The notes under the pieces are model-generated. The model did not search any database. It was given only the letters and a program-made list of their open reading frames with translations, and was not told the DNA's origin. Below are positions 18,507-26,630 of a DNA stretch of 64,000 nt, piece after piece. Every line of letters starts with the position of its first letter. Position 1 is the stretch's first letter. The position numbers and the translations under genes are program-made. Origin of the DNA: Lachnospiraceae bacterium (GTDB lineage Bacteria; Bacillota; Clostridia; Lachnospirales; Lachnospiraceae); assembly GCA_910575475.1 (NCBI GenBank), contig CAJTGD010000008.1, positions 1 through 64,000 of the forward strand, given 5' to 3'.

Positions 18507-19553
18507 ATGAAAAACTGGATCAAAAAGCACCCGCGGGCGGCATTTTGGACAGGGGCGGTTTTATTTTGCCTGATGTTTCTGATGTACTGGATGCGGCAGA
18601 ACAGTATCGCGGCCGCGGTGGAAGGAACGCTGACGGATGAGCCCAGGGATGGCGGCGCGGTCATCTCTGATTTTTATACGATGCAGCTCACCGGAAAAGA
18701 GGCGGAGGCATACGGACTGCTCCGGGAACGGCTGGATCAAAAGCAGGGCGGCATCGTGGAGTTTCCAGAGAAGCTCAGCGGCGAAGAATATCTGCGTGTG
18801 ACAACGGCCCTGGAGGATGAGGGTTACGATTATTTTTACGGATTTGTGGACATCCCCATGACGGAAAATGGTGTTTACGTCAAACACGGCGGGACAGATC
18901 TGGCGAATGTCACGGAAAAAAAGATTGCCAAGGCGATCCTCTTCCTCTCCTGCGCGGAGGGGATCCAGATGTCCGGGGAATATGCGGACGATGGCAGGGT
19001 CATGAACCTGGAAGAGGTGGGGCAGGCGCTGGCGGTGAACGAGAAGGCAGAGGAGGAAAAGATCGAAGAGATCCGGCAGCAGACAGAGGAGATCCTTTCC
19101 AAGGCTATGGAAGATCTCCCGGAAGAATACGGGGAAAAGCGGACCGCCGATTATTTTCTGGACTGGCTGGATGAAAACCTGACCGTTACCTCCGGGACAG
19201 ACGGGGAAACGGCCAGCTATTCCGGGATGAAGGATGTATTCGAGGGCATTTACATATACAATAATCTGTCTGCGGTCACAAGGGACAAGGCGACGGCGCT
19301 TGGATCCGCGAAAATATTGTCGGAGCTTTTCAACCGTGCCGGGATGGAATCCCACATTGTGCGGGGCATCTGGGGCAGAAGCCAGTTCCGCCAGGAGGGA
19401 TATGTGCTCACGGCTGTGGAGATGAACGGACAGACCATTTATATCGATGCCAGCGGCGCAAAGAGAGGGGAGCTGGGCGATCAGCGTTATCTGAGGGAGC
19501 AGGAGGCGAAAAACCATATGAAATTCGTGGAATATTTCGACTATACCCCCTGA
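18507..19553 (+). CDS. Membrane-anchored transglutaminase-like protein
   Basis: 348 aa. One N-terminal helix at about residues 12-30 (no lipobox) places the rest outside the cell. Residues 60-160 are a mixed region and 170-215 a charged coiled coil. The stretch from about 245, TRDKATALGSAKILSELFNR then AGMESHIVRGI, has the layout of a transglutaminase core, but the place of the catalytic Cys is taken by Gly-Ser; YIDAS later would be the Asp-bearing strand. It is probably non-catalytic, or the match is only structural. The ATG at 18507 follows GGGAAGG. It is preceded by its own promoter and RAT leader, so the PTS antiterminator downstream may control it. Confidence 0.6.
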   Translation: MKNWIKKHPRAAFWTGAVLFCLMFLMYWMRQNSIAAAVEGTLTDEPRDGGAVISDFYTMQLTGKEAEAYGLLRERLDQKQGGIVEFPEKLSGEEYLRVTTALEDEGYDYFYGFVDIPMTENGVYVKHGGTDLANVTEKKIAKAILFLSCAEGIQMSGEYADDGRVMNLEEVGQALAVNEKAEEEKIEEIRQQTEEILSKAMEDLPEEYGEKRTADYFLDWLDENLTVTSGTDGETASYSGMKDVFEGIYIYNNLSAVTRDKATALGSAKILSELFNRAGMESHIVRGIWGRSQFRQEGYVLTAVEMNGQTIYIDASGAKRGELGDQRYLREQEAKNHMKFVEYFDYTP

Positions 19554-19734
19554 TGCGGGCGGATGGCCATAGCAGGATGCCCCTGGGCGTGCTCCGTGAA
19601 AACGCGAATGGCTATAATGGGATTTTGTTGAAATGAAAATTTGTAATAATTGCACAAAACATTAAGAAAATATAAAAAGAATAATTAAAGAATGAAGCAA
19701 AAATAACCAAAAGATAAATAAAAAATAAAAAAGA

Positions 19735-19762
19735 TTGACATTCTGCACAAAGGTGTTATAAT
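19735..19762 (+). promoter_or_regulatory. Promoter of the licT/PTS operon
   Basis: TTGACA at 19735-19740 and TATAAT at 19757-19762, 16-base spacer, in a strongly AT-rich stretch directly before the second RAT element. Confidence 0.8.
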
Positions 19763-19792
19763 AGACTAAGAAATTAAACATAGACAGCAGAT

Positions 19793-19872
19793 GGATTGTT
19801 ACTGTTTGGCAGGCAAAACCAGATTTTATAAACGAGGATTTCAGGGCGTTTTATAAAATCTGGTTTTTTTGT
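19793..19872 (+). promoter_or_regulatory. RAT-type antiterminator leader overlapping a terminator (copy 2)
   Basis: GGATTGTTACTG then GGCAGGCAAAACC (19793-19820) is a close match to the bgl/lic RAT consensus. A perfect 17-bp stem (AAACCAGATTTTATAAA with its complement) and seven T follow and end at 19868. It precedes the antiterminator gene itself, giving the usual positive autoregulation. Confidence 0.92.
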
Positions 19873-19969
19873 TTCCTGAGAGCATCTGTGGTCTATTCAA
19901 ATTCATAGAAAGGTTCAGAGCCGTGGTCTGTTTTTGCTTGGTGGTTTTACAAGGGGGAGCAAGGAGCGC

Positions 19970-20824
19970 ATGATTATTGAAAAGATTATAAATAACAATA
20001 TTATTTCGTCCTATGACGATACGGGGACAGAGCTGGTGATCATGGGGCGCGGGATTGGGTTCGGCACGAAGCCGGGAAAGAAAGTGCCGGAGTCCAAGAT
20101 CGAAAAGGTCTTTGAGATTAAAAGCGCGAGCGTGGCGAAAAAGCTGAAAGAGCTGCTTGCCAATATGCCGATGGAGCATGTGGAAATATCCAACGATATC
20201 ATTTCCTACGCGAAGAACAATTTAAAGCTGAAGCTGAACCAGAGCATTTATGTCACACTTACGGACCACATTAATTTTACACTGGAAAGGTATATGCAGA
20301 AAATTCAGCCGAAAAACGCGCTGCTGTGGGAGATTAAGCGTTTTTACCCGCAGGAGTTTCAGCTCGGGCAGTATGCAGTGCAGCTGATCGGATTGAAGCT
20401 GGGGATCCACCTTCCAGAGGATGAAGCGGGATTTATCGCGCTACATTTTGTCAATGCGGAATATGGTACGGATATTCGGGACGCCCTGAAATTTCCGAAC
20501 CTTTTGAAAGAAATCCTGGATATCGTGAAAGCAGAAATGAACATTGAGCTGGACGAGGATTCCCTCCATTATGAGCGGTTTGTTACACATGTCAAGTTCT
20601 TACTGCAGCGTATCTACAGAAAAGAACTGCTTTCGGACGAGGAGCAGGAGCTTGAGTTCATGATGCGGAAAAAATATCCGAAAGAATATATCTGCAGTGA
20701 GATGGTGGCAGAATATATAGAAAAGGCAACAGGCAGTAAAATATCCGGTGAGGAGGTCATGTACCTGTCCATCCATATCCGGAGGGTTACAATGTCAGAA
20801 GAAGAGGAGGAAAAAGATGTTTGA
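19970..20824 (+). CDS. licT: LicT/BglG-family transcription antiterminator
   Basis: 284 aa. The N-terminal CAT RNA-binding domain (residues 1-58; IIEKIINNNIISSYDD, GRGIGFGTKPGKKV) is followed by PRD1 with its His in LTDHINFTLER (about 100) and LGIHLPEDEAGFIALHFVNA, and PRD2 with ERFVTHVKFLLQRIY and VMYLSIHIRR. It binds the RAT hairpins and is controlled by PTS phosphorylation of the PRD histidines. The start is the ATG at 19970 behind AAGGAG. It overlaps the EIIA gene by 8 bp. The symbol is by family; glcT or nag-specific naming is equally possible. Confidence 0.9.
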   Translation: MIIEKIINNNIISSYDDTGTELVIMGRGIGFGTKPGKKVPESKIEKVFEIKSASVAKKLKELLANMPMEHVEISNDIISYAKNNLKLKLNQSIYVTLTDHINFTLERYMQKIQPKNALLWEIKRFYPQEFQLGQYAVQLIGLKLGIHLPEDEAGFIALHFVNAEYGTDIRDALKFPNLLKEILDIVKAEMNIELDEDSLHYERFVTHVKFLLQRIYRKELLSDEEQELEFMMRKKYPKEYICSEMVAEYIEKATGSKISGEEVMYLSIHIRRVTMSEEEEEKDV

Positions 20825-21302
20825 TTTTTTGAAGAAGAAAACAGAGACATTTACACTTGGAGCGCCCGTAAAAGGAAAAGCAGTTCCTCTGCGGGAGGTC
20901 AATGACCCCACGTTCAGCGACGGGCTGCTGGGAAAAGGCGTGGCAGTCGTTCCGGCTGAGGGAAAGGTATTTGCTCCGGCAGACGGCGAGATCGCGATGG
21001 TATTCGAGACGCTGCATGCGGTGAGTATGAATGCTGATTTCGGGGCGGAGATTTTGATCCATGTGGGGCTGGACACCGTTACAATGAAGGGCGAAGGCTT
21101 TACGGGCCATGTGAAGGCCGGGGATAAGGTGAAAAAAGGAGACCTTCTCCTGGAAATGGATCTGGAAAAGATTCAAGCAGCCGGATACGATACGGTGACG
21201 CCCATGCTGATCTGCAATACGGATGCATACGCAGATGTGGAAGGGCTTTCCGGAAAGGATGTGAATCCGGGAGACGACATTCTTGTGATCAAGAAGAATT
21301 AA
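20817..21302 (+). CDS. PTS EIIA component, glucose family
   Basis: 161 aa, a complete stand-alone EIIA of the Crr type. The phosphorylated His is in EILIHVGLDTV (His 82) and a second conserved His in FTGHVKAGDKV. The C-terminus ends DILVIKK as usual. AGGAGG lies 8 bases before the ATG. It takes phosphate from HPr and passes it to the IIB domain encoded by the next gene. Confidence 0.92.
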   Translation: MFDFLKKKTETFTLGAPVKGKAVPLREVNDPTFSDGLLGKGVAVVPAEGKVFAPADGEIAMVFETLHAVSMNADFGAEILIHVGLDTVTMKGEGFTGHVKAGDKVKKGDLLLEMDLEKIQAAGYDTVTPMLICNTDAYADVEGLSGKDVNPGDDILVIKKN

Positions 21303-21415
21303 TATAAGAACTGTCCAGAAGAGGACAGAGGCATGGTATTTTTGCCGGCGGAAATGCCGGTATAAAATAGATAAAGGGATTTCATAAGGAATATGAGGTA
21401 GAAGGAGGATAATGT

Positions 21416-22852
21416 ATGAAGTATTTACAGAGATTAGGAAAATCCTTGATGCTCCCGGTAGCGTGTCTCCCGGTAGCGGCGATCCTGCAGGGGTTTGGTT
21501 ACTGGATCGACCCGACAGGCTGGGGCGCAAACAGTGTGATTGCGGCATTCCTGCTGAAAGCCGGCGGTGTATTGATTGACCAGATGGCAATCCTGTTCGC
21601 GATCGGTGTCGCGGTAGGTATGGCGGATGACAATGACGGAACAGCAGGTCTTGCAGGTCTCGTATCCTGGCTGATGGTTACGACGATCCTGTCACCGGGC
21701 GTGATCTCGATGCTGACCAAGGTAGCGGTAGAGGAAGTCGATCCGGCATTTTCCAAGACTCAGACACAGTTTATCGGTATCATGTGCGGCTTGATCGCGG
21801 CATCATGCTACAATAAGTTCAAGAGCACGAAGCTTCCGGACGCGTTTTCATTCTTCAGCGGAAAGCGCTGTGTGGCGATCATAACATCGGCAGTGTCCAT
21901 TTTTGCTTCATTGATTCTGTTCTTTGTATGGCCGGTCATTTACAATGCGCTGATCGCGTTCGGTGAATTTATCATGAGCCTGGGAGCAGTAGGCGCAGGT
22001 CTGTACGGATTCTTCAACAGACTGTTGATTCCATTCGGTCTGCACCATGCGCTGAACTCCGTATTCTGGTTTGACGTGGCGGGCATCAACGACATCGGCA
22101 AGTTCTGGGGAAGCATCGAAGGCGGTGTGATCGGACAGACAGGTATGTATATGTCCGGTTTCTTCCCGGTTATGATGTTTGGTCTTCCGGCAGCGGCACT
22201 GGCAATGTATCATACAGCAAAAGACAGCAAGAAGCAGATCGCTGCAGGTTTGTTATTCTCCGCGGCGCTGGCATCGTTCTTTAACGGCGTTACGGAACCG
22301 TTGGAATTTTCCTTCATGTTCCTTGCACCGGTTCTGTATTTGATCCATGCTGTATTGACAGGTATTTCCCTGGCAGTTGTATCTCTGCTTCCGGCACGCG
22401 CGGGCTTTAACTTCAGTGCAGGTCTGATTGACTGGATTTTGAGCTTCAAGGCTCCGTTCGCTGTAAATCCGCTGTTACTGCCGGCAATCGGCCTGGTAGT
22501 TGCTGTGATTTACTATGTACTGTTCCGGATCGTGATCGTGAAGTTTGACCTGAAGACACCCGGAAGAGAAGAAGATGATGACGAGACAGCCGTTCAGCTT
22601 GCAAACGACGATTTTACAGAAGTAGCAAGGATCGTCCTGGAAGGCGTAGGCGGAAAAGGCAATGTAGCCAGCATTGATAATTGTATCACAAGACTTCGTC
22701 TGGAAATCAAAGACTACACGGCAGTGGACGAAAAGAAGATCAAATCCGCAGGCGTAGCAGGAGTGATCCGGCCGAGCAAGACAGCGGTACAGGTTATCAT
22801 CGGTACGAAGGTACAGTTCGTAGCAGACGAATTTAAGAAGCTTTGCAAATAA
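21416..22852 (+). CDS. nagE: PTS EIICB component, N-acetylglucosamine/glucose type
   Basis: 478 aa. IIC domain (about 1-370) with ten or so membrane segments and the family motifs LGKSLMLPVACLPVAAILQG, LLIPFGLHHALNSVFWF and FFNGVTEPLEFSFMFLAP. The IIB domain (about 395-478) has the phosphorylated Cys in DNCITRLRLEI (Cys 423). The IIA part is separate, in the gene before. The sequence is nearer to NagE than to PtsG, but GlcNAc specificity is inferred. AGAAGGAGG precedes the ATG at 21416. Confidence 0.88.
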   Translation: MKYLQRLGKSLMLPVACLPVAAILQGFGYWIDPTGWGANSVIAAFLLKAGGVLIDQMAILFAIGVAVGMADDNDGTAGLAGLVSWLMVTTILSPGVISMLTKVAVEEVDPAFSKTQTQFIGIMCGLIAASCYNKFKSTKLPDAFSFFSGKRCVAIITSAVSIFASLILFFVWPVIYNALIAFGEFIMSLGAVGAGLYGFFNRLLIPFGLHHALNSVFWFDVAGINDIGKFWGSIEGGVIGQTGMYMSGFFPVMMFGLPAAALAMYHTAKDSKKQIAAGLLFSAALASFFNGVTEPLEFSFMFLAPVLYLIHAVLTGISLAVVSLLPARAGFNFSAGLIDWILSFKAPFAVNPLLLPAIGLVVAVIYYVLFRIVIVKFDLKTPGREEDDDETAVQLANDDFTEVARIVLEGVGGKGNVASIDNCITRLRLEIKDYTAVDEKKIKSAGVAGVIRPSKTAVQVIIGTKVQFVADEFKKLCK

Positions 22853-22884
22853 AACAGTATCATTTCACTAAGAATCCCTTTTTC

Positions 22885-22917
22885 AAAAAAGGCCGCGCGA
22901 GAGCGCGGTCTTTTTTG
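22885..22917 (+). terminator. Terminator of the PTS operon
   Basis: GGCCGCGC-GAGA-GCGCGGTC flanked by AAAAAA and TTTTTT, 35 bases after the EIICB stop codon. Confidence 0.9.
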
Positions 22918-22988
22918 GTTGACATCTGTACACCGCGAATGTAGGATATAGGATATGGAAGACGGCGGACAGCCGTTTGCGGTGCAGG

Positions 22989-23143
22989 CCGTTTCAAGAG
23001 GTATACCCAAGGGCACCCCATCATGGCCATTCGGCCGTTTTACAAGGTATACCCAAGGGCACCCCATCATGGCCATTCGGCCGTTTTACAAGGTATACCC
23101 AAGGGTATCCCATCAGGGCCATTCGGCCGTTTCAAGAGGTATA
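22989..23143. repeat. 46-bp tandem repeat (three copies and a partial), member of a dispersed family
   Basis: The unit GTATACCCAAGGGCACCCCA then TCATGGCCATTCGGCCGTTTTACAAG starts at 23001, 23047 and 23093, with a cut copy at 23139. The first two are nearly identical and the third differs in a few bases. Related single units occur at 35424-35490 (opposite strand) and 46293-46355. All lie directly upstream of a gene start. The short ORFs that run through the repeat are not credible genes. Confidence 0.92.
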
Positions 23144-23169
23144 GCTCCTTACATTTCGGAGGGAAAAGC

Positions 23170-25290
23170 ATGGAGAGAAAAAAGAGAACTAAGCGGAAAA
23201 ACAGAGGGAAAAGGTTTTCGCGTGCCGCTGTCATCGGACTGACGTTTGCCGTAACAGGCATTGCGGCCTGCGCGGGTGTATATTTCGTAAAAAAGGACGG
23301 CAGGGAGACTCCGGAGGAGCTCCTTAGCCGATATATGGCTCTGATCGGGAAGCAGGATTATGAGGGAATGTATGAGATGACAGACCCTGAAAATTCCGCA
23401 TACAAGGATCAGGAAGCTTTTATTCAGCGCAATTCCGCAATTTATGAAGGCATAGAAGCTGAAAACATCCAGGTTGAGATCCAGGATTATGACGGGGAAA
23501 AGAATGCGGTCATGTACGAGATGTCCCTGGATACGGCTGCGGGTAAGATCCGCTTCGAAAATGAAATGCATTTTACGGATACAGAGGACGGATATCAGAT
23601 CCTCTGGCACGACGGTCTGATCTTCCCGGGACTTTCGGATTCGGACAAGGTGCGGATCGATACTGCCCCTGCGGCGCGGGGAAAGATCTTTGACCGCAAT
23701 GACCGGATGCTTGCAGGGCCGGGAACCGCATCGTCGGTGGGCATCGTGCCGGGGAAGCTGGAAAATGAAGAGAGCGCCCTGCGGCAGCTATCCGAGCTTC
23801 TGGATACCGATCCGGAGACGATCCAAAACCGCCTGGGAGCGGCCTGGGTAAAGGAGGATTCCTTTGTTCCTGTCAAAACCATCCCGAAGGTCAGCGAGCT
23901 TGACCTGATGGCCCTGGAGCCAGACGAAAAGGCGCTTCAGGAAAAGGCGCGGCAGGATGCTCTGCTTGCGGTCCCGGGGGTGATGATCACTGATACGGAG
24001 GTGCGGACATACCCCTTTGGCCCCGCCGCCGGACATCTGACAGGCTATGTGGGCAATGTGACTGCCGAGGATCTGGAGGAGCATGCGGGCGAGGGTTACA
24101 ATGAAAACAGTGTGATCGGCAGGAGCGGTCTGGAAGGATTGTTTGAAAAGGAGTTAAAAGGCCGGGACGGATGCAGCATTTATATAGAAGACAAGGACGG
24201 CGCGCAGAAGTCCGTGCTGGCAAGCCGCCCGGTGGAGCATGGCCGGGACATCACCCTGACCATCGACGCGCATCTCCAGGAATCTTTGTACCGGCAGTTC
24301 CAGGAGGATCCGGGCTGTTCCGCTGCCATGAATCCGTATACCGGGGAGGTTCTGGCGCTGGTGAGTACACCGTCCTTCGACAGCAATGATTTTATTCTGG
24401 GACTGTCGGACGCGCAGTGGAACGCGCTCAACGAAGAAGAACGGAAACCGCTGCTGAACCGTTTCCGGCAGGTCTGGTGTCCCGGCTCCACGTTCAAACC
24501 GGTCATTGCGGCCATCGGCTTGAAGACCGGTACGGTGGATCCGCAGGAGGATTTTGGAAATGTAGGGCTGAGCTGGCAGAAGGATACTTCCTGGGGGGAC
24601 TATTTTGTGACGACCCTTCATGCATACGAACCGGTGACCATGGAAAACGCGCTGATCTATTCGGACAACATTTATTTTGCCAAGGCCGCTTTGAAGATCA
24701 GCGCCCAGACACTGGAAGCTTCCTTGAAGGAGCTGGGATTCGGCGAGGAGCTGCCTTTCGAGATCGTGATGCCTTCTTCGCGGTTTTCCAATACGGAGCA
24801 TATTGAGAGTGAGATCCAGCTGGCGGACAGCGGCTACGGACAGGGGCAGATCCTGGTCAATCCGCTGCACCTGGCCAGTCTGTATACGGCATTTTGCAAT
24901 GGAGGAAATGCGTTGAAGCCATATCTGGCGCGCAGCGGGGAAAGCGGGACGGAGTTCTGGCTGCCCGGGATTTTTCCGGCGGATACTGCGGCGCAGGTTC
25001 TGGAGGGTATGAAAAAGGTCGTGAACAGCCCCGAGGGAACAGGCTATGCGGCGCATCGGGAGGACATTGTGCTGGCCGGAAAAACCGGGACCGCGGAGAT
25101 CAAGGCGTCCGTGGAAGATACCGAAGGGACGGAGATCGGATGGTTTGCGGTATTGACCGCCGAAAAGGAGGCCAGGACTCCGGTTCTGATCGTGAGCATG
25201 GTGGAAAATGTGAAAGAGATTGGCGGCAGCGGGTATGTGGTCAATAAAGATAAGATTGTATTGGATGAATATTTGGGGAGCGGGCAGTAG
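23170..25290 (+). CDS. Class B penicillin-binding protein with MecA-like N-terminal domain
   Basis: 706 aa. A membrane anchor at about 18-40, an NTF2-like MecA_N domain at 45-160 (ELLSRYMALIGKQDYEGMYE), a PBP dimerisation domain from ARGKIFDRN (about 175) and a transpeptidase domain with GSTFKPV (nucleophile Ser 440), SDN (Ser 498) and KTGT (Lys 638). All active-site motifs are intact, so it should cross-link peptidoglycan; proteins of this architecture are often low-affinity for beta-lactams, which cannot be read from sequence. The start is the ATG at 23170 behind CGGAGGG; the frame extends upstream into the repeat, which is not coding. Confidence 0.92.
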   Translation: MERKKRTKRKNRGKRFSRAAVIGLTFAVTGIAACAGVYFVKKDGRETPEELLSRYMALIGKQDYEGMYEMTDPENSAYKDQEAFIQRNSAIYEGIEAENIQVEIQDYDGEKNAVMYEMSLDTAAGKIRFENEMHFTDTEDGYQILWHDGLIFPGLSDSDKVRIDTAPAARGKIFDRNDRMLAGPGTASSVGIVPGKLENEESALRQLSELLDTDPETIQNRLGAAWVKEDSFVPVKTIPKVSELDLMALEPDEKALQEKARQDALLAVPGVMITDTEVRTYPFGPAAGHLTGYVGNVTAEDLEEHAGEGYNENSVIGRSGLEGLFEKELKGRDGCSIYIEDKDGAQKSVLASRPVEHGRDITLTIDAHLQESLYRQFQEDPGCSAAMNPYTGEVLALVSTPSFDSNDFILGLSDAQWNALNEEERKPLLNRFRQVWCPGSTFKPVIAAIGLKTGTVDPQEDFGNVGLSWQKDTSWGDYFVTTLHAYEPVTMENALIYSDNIYFAKAALKISAQTLEASLKELGFGEELPFEIVMPSSRFSNTEHIESEIQLADSGYGQGQILVNPLHLASLYTAFCNGGNALKPYLARSGESGTEFWLPGIFPADTAAQVLEGMKKVVNSPEGTGYAAHREDIVLAGKTGTAEIKASVEDTEGTEIGWFAVLTAEKEARTPVLIVSMVENVKEIGGSGYVVNKDKIVLDEYLGSGQ

Positions 25291-25403
25291 TAAGAAGCTG
25301 AGGGGATGGTGCTCTTTTTGTAGGAATGCATCAGGGCAGTTCAATAAGACACCATACAGAAAGCCTGTCACTGGCAGCCTTTCTGCATACGATGGTATAA
25401 AAG

Positions 25404-25446
25404 GGGCTGCTGTGCCCGAGTTTTTTCACCTCCGGCGCGGCAGCCC
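25404..25446 (-). terminator. Minus-strand terminator
   Basis: GGGCTGCCGCGCC pairs with GGCACAGCAGCCC (two G-T pairs) around a 17-base loop, followed on the minus strand by CCTTTTATACC. It ends the small membrane protein gene at 25486. Confidence 0.6.
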
Positions 25447-25485
25447 TCAGTTAGCCTTCAGATTTTCTGCAACTCCCTATGCGGC

Positions 25486-25917
25486 TTACAGCCTTTTTTC
25501 CAGAACGCGGAATACGATAATTCCCGTCACATACTGGAAGACAAAAAGCAGAAATACCATTCCGATGATCCAGCTGTCTGTGCGGAAAAGAGCAAGCGCC
25601 CAGGCAAGAAAAAGCAAAACAAAAACCATGATCTGATAAGTGATATGGCCGGATTTCATCCGCAGAAACTGCTTCCGCTCATCTATGCTGTTGATGCGGG
25701 CTTCTTCTTTTTTGGCTTCATATTCCTCGTACCTCTTCGGACTTTTCCAGTACAGAAGACGGAGAGCATGGACAGCCTCACCGCATGCCAGCCCGAATCC
25801 TGTCATAAGGATCAGCTTCGAGTAGTAGCCAAAGCTCGTTGTCAATCCAATTCCGACCAGAATCATTCCGACTGTGAGGCTGATCAAATATGGCCTCAGT
25901 TCTTTCTTATTGTTCAT
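25486..25917 (-). CDS. Small membrane protein of unknown function
   Basis: 143 aa with four hydrophobic segments in two pairs (about 10-30, 32-50, then 92-110 and 116-135) separated by a charged, cytosolic-looking loop rich in Glu, Lys and Arg (SPKRYEEYEAKKEEARINSI). No family recognised; the layout resembles several clostridial DUF membrane proteins. AGGAGGG precedes the ATG at 25917. Monocistronic. Confidence 0.75.
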   Translation of the reverse strand: MNNKKELRPYLISLTVGMILVGIGLTTSFGYYSKLILMTGFGLACGEAVHALRLLYWKSPKRYEEYEAKKEEARINSIDERKQFLRMKSGHITYQIMVFVLLFLAWALALFRTDSWIIGMVFLLFVFQYVTGIIVFRVLEKRL

Positions 25918-26134
25918 ATGATTCCCTCCTTCTCTGCGTGCGATCCATGTATCATTTCTTTATGCGATTTTTGAATGGAAAGTGCGCTTTACATATTTTT
26001 ATTATAGCAAATATACATAGAATGTCAAGTAAACTTTCCGGAGAATTATATTTTTTCATTGATATGGCTGAAAATATATGATAGCCTTAAGTTATACTGA
26101 GCGCCGGAACACAGCGAAAGGAATGACAGAATTT

Positions 26135-26626
26135 ATGAAAAAAGTAATCGTGATAGGCTCGCCGGGAGCCGGAAAGAGTACATTTTCCAGGAAACTGCAG
26201 AACATCACCGGCCTGCCGCTGTTTTATCTGGACATGATCTACCACAGAGCGGATAAAACTACCTGTTCTGCGGAAGAATTTGATGAAAAGCTAAAGGGGA
26301 TCCTGGAGCGGGACCAGTGGATCATCGACGGCAACTACGCAAGGACACTGCCTCTGCGCCTGAAACAGTGCGATACTGTATTCTGGCTGGATTGCCCGCT
26401 GGAGGTATGCCTGCAGGGAATCGAGTCACGCTTCGGCAAGCCGCGCTGTGATATGCCCTGGATCGAGACGGAATGGGATGAAGAGTTTCTCGAATTTGTA
26501 AAAAACTTTCACTCGGAATGCCGGCCGGAAATACAGCGCCTTCTTCGGGAATATCCCGAAAAGGAGATCATCATATTTCACTCCAGGGAGGCTGCGGAAG
26601 AGTTTTTGGAAAAGGAAAGGGCGTAA
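26135..26626 (+). CDS. P-loop kinase of the DNA topology modulation (FlaR-like) / adenylate-kinase-like family
   Basis: 163 aa. The Walker A loop GSPGAGKSTFS begins at residue 8. Then LDMIYHRAD, WIIDGNYARTLPLRL and FWLDCPLEVCLQGIESR follow in the order seen in FlaR-type proteins, and the C-terminus carries IIIFHSREAAEEFL. It probably phosphorylates a small molecule; the historical topology role is not established. ATGs at 26123 and 26135 are both possible, and the second fits the AAAGGA site better. It ends 4 bp before the next ORF, so the mosaic pseudogene is read from the same message. Confidence 0.82.
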   Translation: MKKVIVIGSPGAGKSTFSRKLQNITGLPLFYLDMIYHRADKTTCSAEEFDEKLKGILERDQWIIDGNYARTLPLRLKQCDTVFWLDCPLEVCLQGIESRFGKPRCDMPWIETEWDEEFLEFVKNFHSECRPEIQRLLREYPEKEIIIFHSREAAEEFLEKERA

Positions 26627-26630
26627 TTTC

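Noticed and set aside
22989..23143. The regular 46-bp repeat as a CRISPR array
   Set aside because: There are no unique spacers; the entire unit repeats, and no cas genes are near.
23023..23169. In-frame extension of the PBP gene through the 46-bp repeats, and another ORF (22955-23242) across them
   Set aside because: The residues come from the repeat unit, the PBP has a proper ribosome site and start at 23170, and the same peptide-like strings appear wherever the repeat occurs.
24154..25371. 405-codon minus-strand ORF opposite the PBP
   Set aside because: The PBP frame carries all active-site motifs; the antisense frame is a shadow.
26094..26108. 15-base match ATACTGAGCGCCGGA also present at 34562-34576
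   Set aside because: In a 64-kb window a few 15-base matches are expected by chance, and the flanks do not extend the similarity.
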